Source: Brevundimonas sp. SL130 (GTDB lineage Bacteria > Pseudomonadota > Alphaproteobacteria > Caulobacterales > Caulobacteraceae). Taken from it: DNA of 64,000 nt. Within the stretch, counting starts at the first letter, position 1; each line of letters opens with the position of its first letter. Below, in pieces: positions 17,505 through 24,800 of this stretch. The translations under genes were made by a program, and so were the position numbers. The DNA is taken from contig NZ_CP113064.1 of NCBI RefSeq assembly GCF_026625805.1, forward strand, positions 2,644,657 through 2,708,656, given 5' to 3'. Below the pieces are notes generated by a model that saw only the letters and a program-made list of their open reading frames with translations, was not told the DNA's origin and searched no databases.

Positions 17505-18443
17505 ATGACACAGGATAGAGTGTTTGTCGGCATTGATGTGAGCAAGGCGAGGCTGGATGTCGCCTTGACGACGGGCGAGGCCTGGTCGGTGAGCAATGAT
17601 CGGGCGGGCTGGCGCGCCTTAGTCGACCAGCTCCAGACGATCCGGCCTGAAGCCGTCGGGCTAGAGCCTTCGGGCGGCTACGAACGGGGCCTGGTCGAGG
17701 CCTTGACGCAGGCCGGCCTTGCGGTGCGGCGGGTGGAGGCCGGTCGGGTCCGCGCCTTCGCGGGTGTTCTGGGCTTGAAGGCCAAGACCGATCTGATCGA
17801 CGCCCAGCTGATCGCCCGCTTCGTCCAGACCCTGCCGGGACGGACGGTGGAGCCCAACGCCCGCGCCCAGGCTCTGGCTGAGTTGGTCGATGCCCGCCGC
17901 GCCCTGTGCGAGGAACAGGTTCGGGTCCGCAATCAAGCCGAACAGGTGCGCGACCCGATGCTGCGTCGCATGGCCGCCCGCCGCCTGAACCGGATGAAGG
18001 CCGACGTCGTGCTGCTGGAGAAGCGTCTGGCCGCCACCGTCGCCGCCGATCCCGACCTGGCCGAGCGCGACAGGTTGATGCGCTCGGTCCCCGGCGTCGG
18101 CCCGGTGTTGAGCTGGACCCTGATGGCCCACCTGCCCGAACTTGGTCGGCTGAGCCACAAGCAGATCGCCGCCCTCGTCGGCGTCGCCCCCTATGACCGC
18201 CAGAGCGGATCCTTGAAGGGCCGAAGCATGATCCGAGGCGGACGCGCCGTGGTCCGCAACGTCGCCTATATGGCCGCACTGATCGGGGCCCGCCACAACC
18301 CTGTCCTGGCCGCTATGAAACAGCGCCTCGCCGCAAAGGGAAAACCCGGAAAGGTCATCCTCGTCGCCCTGATCAACAAGCTGATGACCCTGCTCAACGC
18401 CGTCGTCCGCGACCGTTCCGAATGGAGAATCGCAACCCACTGA
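17505..18443 (+). CDS. IS110-family transposase (bridge-RNA-guided serine recombinase)
   Basis: A 312-residue transposase. The ATG at 17505 is preferred over the one at 17439 because AAGGAAGGG precedes it and the protein then begins at the RuvC-like domain. DEDD-type acidic residues are seen in VFVGIDVSKARLDVAL, GLEPSGGYERGL and LKAKTDLIDAQLIARF. The C-terminal Tnp domain has RSVPGVGPVLSWTLMAHLPE and GVAPYDRQSGSLKGRSMIRG, which contains the catalytic serine region. Length and all motifs are intact. It is the only gene of the element. Confidence 0.95.
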   Translation: MTQDRVFVGIDVSKARLDVALTTGEAWSVSNDRAGWRALVDQLQTIRPEAVGLEPSGGYERGLVEALTQAGLAVRRVEAGRVRAFAGVLGLKAKTDLIDAQLIARFVQTLPGRTVEPNARAQALAELVDARRALCEEQVRVRNQAEQVRDPMLRRMAARRLNRMKADVVLLEKRLAATVAADPDLAERDRLMRSVPGVGPVLSWTLMAHLPELGRLSHKQIAALVGVAPYDRQSGSLKGRSMIRGGRAVVRNVAYMAALIGARHNPVLAAMKQRLAAKGKPGKVILVALINKLMTLLNAVVRDRSEWRIATH

Positions 18444-18455
18444 CAAACACAGTTG

Positions 18456-18725
18456 CTCCGTCCCCTTGGGAACGCCGGCGGTGCGGGGGTCATCGCGATC
18501 GATGAACGCCCCGCGTCCGGCCGTCCATCGCGCGAAGACAACCCGTTCGAAGGTCACGACGCCACGCTGGGACAGGCTGGCTTCCAGGGCGGAGGCGCGT
18601 GAGGGCGCGCCCAGTTCGGAGGCGACGACAGGGTGTACCGCCGCCACGGTGGCGCATCCGCCGGACGCAAACAGGACGACGGGCATGACAAGCCCGATCC
18701 ATCGTGAAATCCTCGGCGATCCCAT
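18456..18725 (-). pseudogene. Metallo-beta-lactamase-fold hydrolase, N-terminal part (gene split by IS110)
   Basis: The start of the interrupted MBL gene, from the ATG at 18725. It encodes a lipoprotein signal (GLVMPVVLFASGGCATVAAV, lipobox ASGGC) and a lead-in ending FIDRDDPRTAGVPKGTE. In the intact gene this is followed directly by AVIYAYVIDH of the fragment at 16641-17319. Reading now runs into the IS110 right end and on antisense to the transposase, giving a nonfunctional fusion. An alternative upstream ATG at 18755 is possible but adds residues before the signal peptide. Confidence 0.88.
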
Positions 18726-18803
18726 GCGGCGTCTCCCCTGCTTGCTTAACGTCACATATCGAAATACATAAAAATATATCTGTCAATCAAAGAGACCGTG
18801 GTT

Positions 18804-19406
18804 ATGGCCACTATCGTGGAACTCCCGCCCCCGGTTCCGACCGAGGCCGCCTCCTTGACGAGGATCCGAGGTCTCAGCCGCCCGCTGGAATGGCTGTTCG
18901 CCGCCCTCTTCGTCATCGGCGCCGTGATCCTGGCCACGGCCGTCGTCGGCGTTCTGGCCTATGAAGGGCCGAGACTTCAGGTCCGGCCGGGCGGGATGCA
19001 GATCATGCTGGGCCGCGACGTGCCGCCCCTGCCCTCCGGCTGGACCACGGTCGGGGTGCTGCCCTTCACCCGTAAGCTGGCCCTGGCGGGTTCGGCCACC
19101 TTGATGATCGGTCCAGCCCTGGCCGTTCTGTGGGAGTTGCGGCGGCTGTTCGGCCTCTACCACGCGGGAATCGTGCTTGCGGCGGAGAACGCCCGCTGCA
19201 TCGGCCGGATCGCCCTCTGGCTCCTGGCCTATGCCGTGGCGCCGACGCTGGGACATATACTGGTCAGCGCCAGCGGCTTCGACGATGACGGCTGGCTCAG
19301 GCTCGACAGCGCCAAGGCCCTCTGCCTGGGCCTGGTCCTATTGGTCATCGCCCGCGTGATGCAGCTGGGCGCCGAGGTCCACGACGACGCTTCGAGGTTT
19401 GTCTGA
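18804..19406 (+). CDS. DUF2975 membrane protein
   Basis: A 200-residue protein read from the ATG at 18804. It has four likely membrane helices: WLFAALFVIGAVILATAVVG, LALAGSATLMIGPALAVLW, ALWLLAYAVAPTLGHILVSA and ALCLGLVLLVIARVMQLGA. The motif LRRLFGLYHAGIVLAAENAR between helices two and three is typical of DUF2975. The stop overlaps the start of a small Cro/C1-type regulator as TGATG. DUF2975 proteins are very often paired with such a YozG-like HTH protein; the function of the pair is not known. Confidence 0.85.
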   Translation: MATIVELPPPVPTEAASLTRIRGLSRPLEWLFAALFVIGAVILATAVVGVLAYEGPRLQVRPGGMQIMLGRDVPPLPSGWTTVGVLPFTRKLALAGSATLMIGPALAVLWELRRLFGLYHAGIVLAAENARCIGRIALWLLAYAVAPTLGHILVSASGFDDDGWLRLDSAKALCLGLVLLVIARVMQLGAEVHDDASRFV

Positions 19407-19681
19407 TGCCCATCATCCTGCGTCTCGACGTGGTCATGGCCCGACGCAAGGTGCGCTCCAATGTCCTGGCGCGCGCCATCGGCATTTCGGAAACCAATCT
19501 GTCCCTGCTGAAATCGGGCAAGGTGCGGGGGCTGAGGTTCGACACCCTGGACGCCCTCTGCCGCTATCTGGACTGCGCGCCGGGCGATATCCTCGAATAT
19601 GCGACCGATGAGGAGGAGGAGGAGGAGGATGAGACGCTGATCCCGACATCGACAGCCCGTCGCCTATCCCGATCCCGTTAG
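19406..19681 (+). CDS. Cro/C1-type (YozG-like) helix-turn-helix regulator
   Basis: A 91-residue protein with a single HTH: DVVMARRKVRSNVLARAIGI, SETNLSLLKSGKVRGLRFDT, then LDALCRYLDCAPGDILEY. This matches the small YozG-type regulators that accompany DUF2975 membrane proteins. A run of eight acidic residues (DEEEEEED) and a basic tail follow the HTH; the tail is not conserved in the family. It is translationally coupled to the gene before it. Nothing further is seen in 19682-19752. Confidence 0.88.
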   Translation: MPIILRLDVVMARRKVRSNVLARAIGISETNLSLLKSGKVRGLRFDTLDALCRYLDCAPGDILEYATDEEEEEEDETLIPTSTARRLSRSR

Positions 19682-19752
19682 GATTGATCGTTTCTACGCC
19701 GCCTAGCCCTTTGCATTATCCCCCTAACTTCGCCGGCTCTAGTCGTCTGAAG

Positions 19753-20073
19753 TCACTGCTTAGGTGGATCGACCGTCCAACTGGTTACATAGTCGGGATT
19801 TGAGATCACCTCGCCCGTTGACCTCAGTCGGTATTCCCCAGGCGACGCGGGATGGAGCGCACGAAGATCTGGTGGCAACTGGTAGGTTTCGCCTTTGCGT
19901 TTTCCCTCAAGACGAAGCGTGATCCCATCGCTGGCGCTCGCGGCCAACACGACGCCGTGGAACTGCTCCTGCTTATGACCAAAGAAGGTACGGCGCGTGA
20001 GACCGACCAGAACGACTGCGCCGACAAGGTCTTCTGCGAAGGCCTCATCCCACCCGGACTGACCTTCCTTCAT
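19753..20073 (-). CDS. Hypothetical protein, 106 residues, coupled to HxlR regulator
   Basis: The ATG at 20073 overlaps the stop of the HxlR gene as TAATG, which fixes this start. The protein reads MKEGQSGWDEAFAEDLVGAV, VLVGLTRRTFFGHKQEQFHG, then VVLAASASDGITLRLEGKRK and GETYQLPPDLRALHPASPG. It has no signal peptide or membrane helix. The strand pattern suggests a small beta-barrel (SH3/Sm-like), but I do not recognise a named family. Coupling suggests it is made with the regulator. Confidence 0.7.
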   Translation of the reverse strand: MKEGQSGWDEAFAEDLVGAVVLVGLTRRTFFGHKQEQFHGVVLAASASDGITLRLEGKRKGETYQLPPDLRALHPASPGEYRLRSTGEVISNPDYVTSWTVDPPKQ

Positions 20074-20564
20074 TAAGCCGCCTCGTCCTTCGGCATCACA
20101 TCCCCCACCGTCGGCCGGTTCTCCGCGCGAGTCAGCAGTATCTCCTTCGGCTTGACGATTTCGTTGCAGCAGCCGCAGGCGATGCGCGGCGTCAGGGTCT
20201 GGCCGCAGGTCGAGTGGACCATTTCGATGCCGCAGTCGGTCTCGCCATAGACGTGTTTGACGCCCCAGCCGTGCAGGGTCACCAGAACCCCGTACAGATC
20301 CTTGCCCTTGGCCGTCAGCACATATTCGTTGCGCGGCGGGCGCTCGGAATAGGGGCGCGGCTCCAGCACCCCGTGCTGGACCAGGCTTTTCAGCCGCGCG
20401 GCCAGGACGTTGCGCGCCACGCCCAGATTGTCCTGCCACTGCTCGAATCGGCGCACCCCGTTGAAGGCGTCGCGGATGACCAGCAGGGTCCACGGGTCGC
20501 CGATCACCTCCAGCGTGGCGGCGATGGAGCAGCTTTGGCGGCTGTAGTCTGCGGTGCGTCCCAT
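20073..20564 (-). CDS. HxlR-family winged-helix transcriptional regulator
   Basis: A 163-residue MarR/HxlR-like regulator. The family signature is at the start: CSIAATLEVIGDPWTLLVIR, DAFNGVRRFEQWQDNLGVAR, then NVLAARLKSLVQHGVLEPRP and ERPPRNEYVLTAKGKDL. The C-terminal extension has a zinc-ribbon-like CGIEMVHSTCGQTL...CGCC set of cysteines, present in many HxlR proteins with an extended tail. Three TTGGCAA/TTGCCAA half-sites lie 28-80 bases before its start, so it probably represses itself. Confidence 0.92.
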   Translation of the reverse strand: MGRTADYSRQSCSIAATLEVIGDPWTLLVIRDAFNGVRRFEQWQDNLGVARNVLAARLKSLVQHGVLEPRPYSERPPRNEYVLTAKGKDLYGVLVTLHGWGVKHVYGETDCGIEMVHSTCGQTLTPRIACGCCNEIVKPKEILLTRAENRPTVGDVMPKDEAA

Positions 20565-20592
20565 GCGACAAAAGTGACCTCGCGTCAGCCGC

Positions 20593-20643
20593 TTGGCAAG
20601 AGGGTTGCCAAACCGAACCCGCTAAGTCAGTCTTGTTTGGCAA
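20593..20643. promoter_or_regulatory. Repeated palindromic operator (candidate HxlR binding site)
   Basis: TTGGCAA (20593-20599) and TTGCCAA (20605-20611) form a perfect seven-base inverted repeat with a five-base spacer. A third half-site, TTGGCAA (20637-20643), makes a second, longer inverted repeat (GTTGCCAAAC with GTTTGGCAAC). They lie between the HxlR gene and the divergent thioesterase gene. HxlR regulators bind such inverted repeats, and this is the only repeated motif in the gap. Confidence 0.6.
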
Positions 20644-20685
20644 CGGACTGACGGACCTCCCGGTTCGCCGACCTTGTTCCCGACT

Positions 20686-20714
20686 GGCGGAAGGCTGTCT
20701 TTTAGCCTTCCGCC
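20686..20714 (+). terminator. Strong hairpin upstream of the thioesterase gene (terminator- or attenuator-like)
   Basis: GGCGGAAGGCT pairs perfectly with AGCCTTCCGCC around the loop GTCTTTT and is followed by TCTTCTT. It ends 30 bases before the thioesterase start. No plus-strand gene lies just upstream, so it may be a leader hairpin rather than a terminator. Confidence 0.45.
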
Positions 20715-20743
20715 TCTTCTTCGCCTGACGCAGGATCGCGCCC

Positions 20744-21601
20744 ATGGCCCATATGACGACTCCCATCTCCCTCGACGCCGCCCTGGCCTTCCACACCCTG
20801 GACGACGGCGGTCTTTCGGCGCCGGTGCCGGGTCATTTCTCCAACGGCCCGTCGGGCCTGGCGCCGGAGAGGGGCTTCCCGTTCGGCGGCCTGCTGGCGG
20901 CCCTGTGCGCCCAGTCGATGCGTCAGGGCCTGTCCCTGACCGCGCCGCTGCGCACCTTGTCGGTCCAGTATTTGTCGGCGGCCAAGTTCGGCCAACAAGT
21001 CGCCTTTCGCCCCCGCCTGCTGAAGGGCGGTCGCAATGTCGTCTATGCGGCGGTCGAGGCCGAGCAGGAAGGCCGCATGACCCACCACGCCACCGGCACC
21101 TACGGACTGGACGGCGACAGCCCGCCCCTGACCCCGCTTCATCTGCCGCCGCCCCCGTTGGACAGTCTGAACCCCGCCGCCACCATCCAGGGCCCGATGT
21201 CGCCCCACTTCGCCCAACACGTCGAATACCGTTTCGACGGCGGCCCCAATATCCTGGGCGGCAATACGGGCAAGCCGGTGATCGAGCGCACCTGGATGCG
21301 GATGGCCGACCGCCGGCCGCTGGACGAGGTCGGGCTCTGCTATCTGCTGGACGCCCTCTACCCCCCGGCCTGGACCGCCACGTCCACCCCGGCCCCCATG
21401 ACCACCGTCGATCTGCGCATCGACATCCTGATCGACCCCACGCCGGAAACAGCGCCCGAGGGCTGGGCCTTCTTCGAGTTCCGGATGCTGGACCTGGGCC
21501 TGGGCTGGACGGTGGACGAGGCGACCGCCTGGGGCGCCGACGGAACCCCGCTGGCGATCGCGCGACAACGCCGCAAACTGCTCCCGCAACGGGGCGCGTG
21601 A
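20744..21601 (+). CDS. Acyl-CoA thioesterase family protein (double hotdog, TesB-like)
   Basis: A 285-residue protein with two hotdog domains. The first (about 20-125) includes PERGFPFGGLLAALCAQSMR and LRTLSVQYLSAAKFGQQVAF. The second (about 150-280) includes ERTWMRMADRRPLDEVGLCY, TTVDLRIDILIDPTPETA and EATAWGADGTPLAIARQRRK. This is the layout of TesB/4HBT_3 thioesterases that release fatty acids from CoA. The specific acyl substrate is unknown. Its start follows a palindromic operator region and a hairpin, so the divergent HxlR regulator may control it. Confidence 0.85.
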   Translation: MAHMTTPISLDAALAFHTLDDGGLSAPVPGHFSNGPSGLAPERGFPFGGLLAALCAQSMRQGLSLTAPLRTLSVQYLSAAKFGQQVAFRPRLLKGGRNVVYAAVEAEQEGRMTHHATGTYGLDGDSPPLTPLHLPPPPLDSLNPAATIQGPMSPHFAQHVEYRFDGGPNILGGNTGKPVIERTWMRMADRRPLDEVGLCYLLDALYPPAWTATSTPAPMTTVDLRIDILIDPTPETAPEGWAFFEFRMLDLGLGWTVDEATAWGADGTPLAIARQRRKLLPQRGA

Positions 21602-21668
21602 CCCCAGCGGCGGTCAGGCCCCGTTCACCATTGGGCTGTATCTTCGACATCTCACGAGAGAGTCCCCG

Positions 21669-21944
21669 ATGACCGACCGCCGCCCCCTGCGCGCCGCCGC
21701 CCTCCCGATCCTTCTGGGCGCCGCGCTGATGCTCCAGGGCTGCGTCGTCGGCGCCGTGGTCGGCGGCACCGCCGCCGTCGTGGGCGGGACGGCCAAGGCC
21801 GGCGGCGCGGTCGTCGGCGCCGGCTTCGACGCCGTCACCACCTCCGACGAGGAAACCCGCGCCCGCCGCGAACGCGAACAGCGCGACCACGAACGCGAGC
21901 AACGCCGCTGCGAACAGCGGCAGCGTCAAGGCAAGACCTGCTGA
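21669..21944 (+). CDS. Small glycine-rich lipoprotein
   Basis: A 91-residue predicted lipoprotein. The signal peptide (LRAAALPILLGAALMLQGC) ends in a lipobox with Cys about residue 25. A glycine/alanine-rich helix resembling a glycine zipper (VVGAVVGGTAAVVGGTAKAG) and a highly charged tail of Arg, Glu and Gln ending GKTC follow. Similar small lipoproteins are common in proteobacteria, and their role is unknown. The last residue is Cys. Confidence 0.75.
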   Translation: MTDRRPLRAAALPILLGAALMLQGCVVGAVVGGTAAVVGGTAKAGGAVVGAGFDAVTTSDEETRARREREQRDHEREQRRCEQRQRQGKTC

Positions 21945-22014
21945 TCGACTGAGCCGACCCAACCTCATTCGGCCCCTGCGCGGGCGGGAGAGGTTTCGTG
22001 CTACGGTCCCTCAC

Positions 22015-22719
22015 ATGACCCCGACCGTCCTGATCCCCGGCCTCGCCTGCACGGCCGAAATGTTCACCTCCCAGACCGTCGCCCTGTGGCCCCACGGCCC
22101 CGTCACGGTCGCCTCGACGCTGGAGGGCGACAGCATCGCCGCCATGGCGACCGCCGTCCTGCGCGACGCCCCAGCCCGTTTCGCGCTCGGAGGCATCTCG
22201 ATGGGGGGCTATATCGCCATGGAGATCCTGCGCCAGGCGCCGGAACGGGTCATCAAACTGGCCCTGCTCAATACCTCGGCCCGTGCAGACACCCCTGAAC
22301 AGATCGAGGCGCGACGCCTGCTTATTGAACGGGTTCAGAACGGCGAACTGGAAGCGGTCCTGGCCCAGGTCACGCCCAACCTGCTTCACCCCAACCATCG
22401 CGGCCGTCAGGACCTGATCGACACCCAGATCCGCATGGGCCGCGATGTCGGATCAGACGGTTTCATCCGCCAGGAAGCGGCGATTACGAAGCGGATCGAC
22501 TCGCGTCCCCACCTCGCCCACATCGGGGTTCCGACCCTCGTCCTGGTCGGCGACCGCGACCCGCTGACCCCGCCGGACCGCGCAAAGGAAATCGCCGACG
22601 CCATCCCTGGCGCCGACCTCGTCATCATCCCCGACTGCGGCCACGCCTCGACCCTGGAACAGCCCGAGGCGGTCAGCGCGGCGCTGGTGGAGTGGTTGTC
22701 TAATCCCCCGTCATCCTAG
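22015..22719 (+). CDS. Alpha/beta-hydrolase family protein
   Basis: A 234-residue hydrolase. The nucleophile elbow is GGISMGGY near residue 64, after the N-terminal PGLACTAEMF strand-turn. The acid and histidine lie in VGDRDPLTPPDRAKEIADAI and IPDCGHASTLEQPEAV. The substrate is unknown. The stop codon (TAG) lies within the left arm of a palindromic repeat that begins at 22710, so the last three codons come from the repeat; this suggests the gene end was remodelled by insertion of the element. Confidence 0.85.
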   Translation: MTPTVLIPGLACTAEMFTSQTVALWPHGPVTVASTLEGDSIAAMATAVLRDAPARFALGGISMGGYIAMEILRQAPERVIKLALLNTSARADTPEQIEARRLLIERVQNGELEAVLAQVTPNLLHPNHRGRQDLIDTQIRMGRDVGSDGFIRQEAAITKRIDSRPHLAHIGVPTLVLVGDRDPLTPPDRAKEIADAIPGADLVIIPDCGHASTLEQPEAVSAALVEWLSNPPSS

Positions 22720-22815
22720 GCCTTGTGCCTAGGATCCATAGGCTCTGGCGTCGCCGCAGGAGTTTCAGCTTCGACCACCGGGGGTCTGGATCCTAGGCAC
22801 AAGGCCTAGGATGAC
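22710..22815. repeat. Dispersed palindromic repeat, copy 1
   Basis: Perfect 29-base inverted arms (22710-22738 and 22787-22815) flank a centre of 48 bases. Each arm is itself palindromic (CCTAGGCCTTGTGCCTAGG). A related element lies at 48770-48875 with the same outer GTCATCCT...AGGATGAC ends, a GATCCATA/TATGGATC inner block and a similar centre (CCGCAGGA, CACCGGG). It lies in the convergent gap after the hydrolase and before queD. Such repeats resemble REP/BIME elements. Confidence 0.88.
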
Positions 22816-22846
22816 GACTTCAATAGCAATGCGTGAGACGTTCCGC

Positions 22847-23215
22847 CTACAGCGACAACACGCACCGCTCGTTGATCGTCGGCCGCGCCACCTGCACCCG
22901 GCAAAGGCCGGGCCAGTCCGGCTGCAGCGTCTTCACGAACCACAGGCACAGGTTCTCCAGGCTGGGCAGTTCCAGCCCCGCGTGCTCGTTCAACATGCCG
23001 TGGTCCAGTTGTTCCGCCGCCGCCTTCAACGCCCGGTCCAGCGCGCCCAGGTCCGCGACCCAGTTGTGCTCGGCGTCCAGGGTCTCGGAGCGGATCGTCG
23101 CTTCGACCGTGAAGGAATGGCCGTGGACGCGGCGATAGATGCTGCCCTCGGGTTCGTTGGGGAAGTGGTGGGCGGCGTCGAAGGTCGCCTGTTTGGTGAT
23201 TTCAAAAACGGGCAT
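22847..23215 (-). CDS. queD: 6-carboxytetrahydropterin synthase QueD
   Basis: A 122-residue enzyme that makes 6-carboxy-tetrahydropterin from dihydroneopterin triphosphate, the second step toward queuosine. Zinc-binding histidines are seen in TFDAAHHFP and the YRRVHGHSFTVEATI block, and the catalytic core includes DHGMLNEH and PSLENLCLWFVKTLQPDW. The start at 23215 overlaps the queE stop as TAATG. The upstream in-frame extension is the queE region in another frame. It is the last gene of the queC-queE-queD operon. Confidence 0.95.
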   Translation of the reverse strand: MPVFEITKQATFDAAHHFPNEPEGSIYRRVHGHSFTVEATIRSETLDAEHNWVADLGALDRALKAAAEQLDHGMLNEHAGLELPSLENLCLWFVKTLQPDWPGLCRVQVARPTINERCVLSL

Positions 23216-23850
23216 TAGCGGACGCCGATGTACTTGTGGGTCTGGACGCTCAGGCGCCACTGGGGATGGGTCAGGCAGTATTCGATGGCGGCGGCGGTGT
23301 TCGCCGCCTGTTCGGGGCCGTCCATGGGCTGGAGCCAGAACCGCTCGAACTCCAGGTGCTCGAACCGCTCCGGCAGGGCCTTGGGCTGCGGATAGACCAG
23401 CTTCAACTCCTGGCCCTTGATCTGGATCACCTCGGCGTCCGCCTTGGGACTGACGCAGATCCAGTCGATCCCGTCCGGCGCCGCCAGGGTGCCGTTGCTC
23501 TCTATGGCGATCTCGAAACCGCGCGCGTGCAGGGCCGCGACCAGGGCCGTATCCAGTTGCAACAGGGGCTCGCCCCCGGTGCAGACCACCAGTTTCGGAT
23601 CGCCCGCCCGCCCCCGCCACATCGCCGCGACATGATCGGCCAACAGGTCCGGCGTGGCGAACTTGCCGCCGCCGTCACCGTTCACGCCGACGAAGTCCGT
23701 ATCGCAGAAGCTGCAGACGGCGCTCGCCCGATCCTGCTCGCGCCCGCTCCACAGATTGCAGCCGGCGAAACGCAGAAAGACCGCCGGCCGGCCCGCCTGT
23801 CCGCCCTCGCCCTGCACCGTCAGGAAGACTTCCTTGGCCGAATAGGTCAC
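23215..23850 (-). CDS. queE: 7-carboxy-7-deazaguanine synthase QueE
   Basis: A 211-residue radical SAM enzyme that converts 6-carboxytetrahydropterin to 7-carboxy-7-deazaguanine. The iron-sulfur motif is the CX14CX2C type used by QueE ([20 protein letters not shown]), not plain CX3CX2C. The start is GTG at 23850, overlapping the queC stop by four bases (GTGA). [20 protein letters not shown] and [12 protein letters not shown] are other signature blocks. Confidence 0.95.
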   Translation of the reverse strand: MTYSAKEVFLTVQGEGGQAGRPAVFLRFAGCNLWSGREQDRASAVCSFCDTDFVGVNGDGGGKFATPDLLADHVAAMWRGRAGDPKLVVCTGGEPLLQLDTALVAALHARGFEIAIESNGTLAAPDGIDWICVSPKADAEVIQIKGQELKLVYPQPKALPERFEHLEFERFWLQPMDGPEQAANTAAAIEYCLTHPQWRLSVQTHKYIGVR

Positions 23851-24590
23851 GTCGCGGCGCCTTGGGACGCGACCCAGTCTTCATATCCCGCCGCGCGCAG
23901 TTCGCAGGCCGGGCATTCGCCGCAGCCATAGCCCCAGGCGTGCCGATGGGTCCGGTCCCCCAGATAACAGGTGTGGCTGTCCTCAATGATCAGTTCGACC
24001 AGGGCCTCGCCCCCGATCCGGTCGGCCAGCGCCCAGGTCTGGCCCTTGGTCAGCCACATCAGCGGAGTGTCGATCACTACCGGCTTGTCCAGCCCCAGCG
24101 ACAGGGCCCGCGCCATGGCCTCCATCGTCTCGTGGCGACAGTCGGGATAGCCGGAATAGTCGGTCTCGCACATGCCGCCGACCAGCACCTCCAACCCGCG
24201 CCGGTCCGCCAGGGCCGCCGCAGCCACCAGGAAGATCAGGTTGCGCCCCGGCACGAAGGTCGTCGGCAGGCCGCGCGCGTCCATCTCGATCTTGCGGTCG
24301 GCGGTCAGGGCGCTCTCGGCGATCCGGCCGTATCCGGTCAGGTCCACCACATGATCATCGCCCAGCCGGTCGGCCCATTGCGGCAGGGCCGTCTTGATCC
24401 CGACCCGCACCGCCTGGCGCGCCTCCATCTCGACCAGATGACGCTGGCCATAGTCGAAGCCGACCGTCTCGACCCGGTCGAACCGCTCCAGCGCCCAGGC
24501 CAGACAGGTGGCGCTGTCCTGCCCGCCCGAGAACAGGACCAGGGCGGTCTTGGCGGCGATTTGGGCGGGCTTTTCCAGGATGACGCTCAT
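23847..24590 (-). CDS. queC: 7-cyano-7-deazaguanine synthase QueC
   Basis: A 247-residue ATP-dependent enzyme that turns 7-carboxy-7-deazaguanine into preQ0. The PP-loop is [20 protein letters not shown] near residue 20. [34 protein letters not shown] and the C-terminal zinc cluster ([20 protein letters not shown], then CPACELR) are present. The ATG at 24590 is chosen as the first start giving this family's N-terminus. It heads queC-queE-queD. No preQ1 riboswitch was recognised in the 200 bases upstream. Confidence 0.95.
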   Translation of the reverse strand: MSVILEKPAQIAAKTALVLFSGGQDSATCLAWALERFDRVETVGFDYGQRHLVEMEARQAVRVGIKTALPQWADRLGDDHVVDLTGYGRIAESALTADRKIEMDARGLPTTFVPGRNLIFLVAAAALADRRGLEVLVGGMCETDYSGYPDCRHETMEAMARALSLGLDKPVVIDTPLMWLTKGQTWALADRIGGEALVELIIEDSHTCYLGDRTHRHAWGYGCGECPACELRAAGYEDWVASQGAAT

Positions 24591-24800
24591 GACGAATCTG
24601 CGGTCGGCCGGACGGCCGCGCGCATGCACAAAGGGATGGGGACCCCAGATGGGTCGGGCCGGCCTTCTACACCAGACCCGGCCTCGGCGCAAAATCCGCC
24701 TATGACACCGCTTGTAACGCCCGAAACTTTTTGATCCGGCTTAACTAATCCGCAAGCGCTACCGGTGCATAAGGGGGTCGAGTAAGGAGTTCCAGGCAGT

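Larger units (their letters stand above)
17316..18459 (+). mobile_element. IS110-family insertion sequence splitting an MBL-fold gene
   Basis: The element lies between two copies of CTCC (17316-17319 and 18456-18459). The MBL gene reads through perfectly if the element and one CTCC are removed. The ends lack terminal inverted repeats, as normal for IS110. The 185-base non-coding left end before the transposase and a right end of only 12 bases place it in the IS110 rather than the IS1111 group. IS110 recombinases use a CT core at target and donor, and CTCC contains it. The element is about 1.14 kb and its transposase looks intact, so it could still be active. Confidence 0.93.

Noticed and set aside
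17661..18755. A minus-strand frame that starts in the MBL fragment and continues antisense through the IS110 transposase
   Set aside because: Only the first 90 residues belong to a real gene; the rest is a fusion caused by the insertion.
20565..20743. A tRNA or small RNA before the strong hairpin at 20686-20714
   Set aside because: No cloverleaf or T-loop sequence found; the repeats are better explained as an operator.
24591..24800. Possible preQ1 riboswitch in front of queC
   Set aside because: No H-type pseudoknot pattern or matching short-loop motif could be recognised; the gap also serves the divergent kinase gene.
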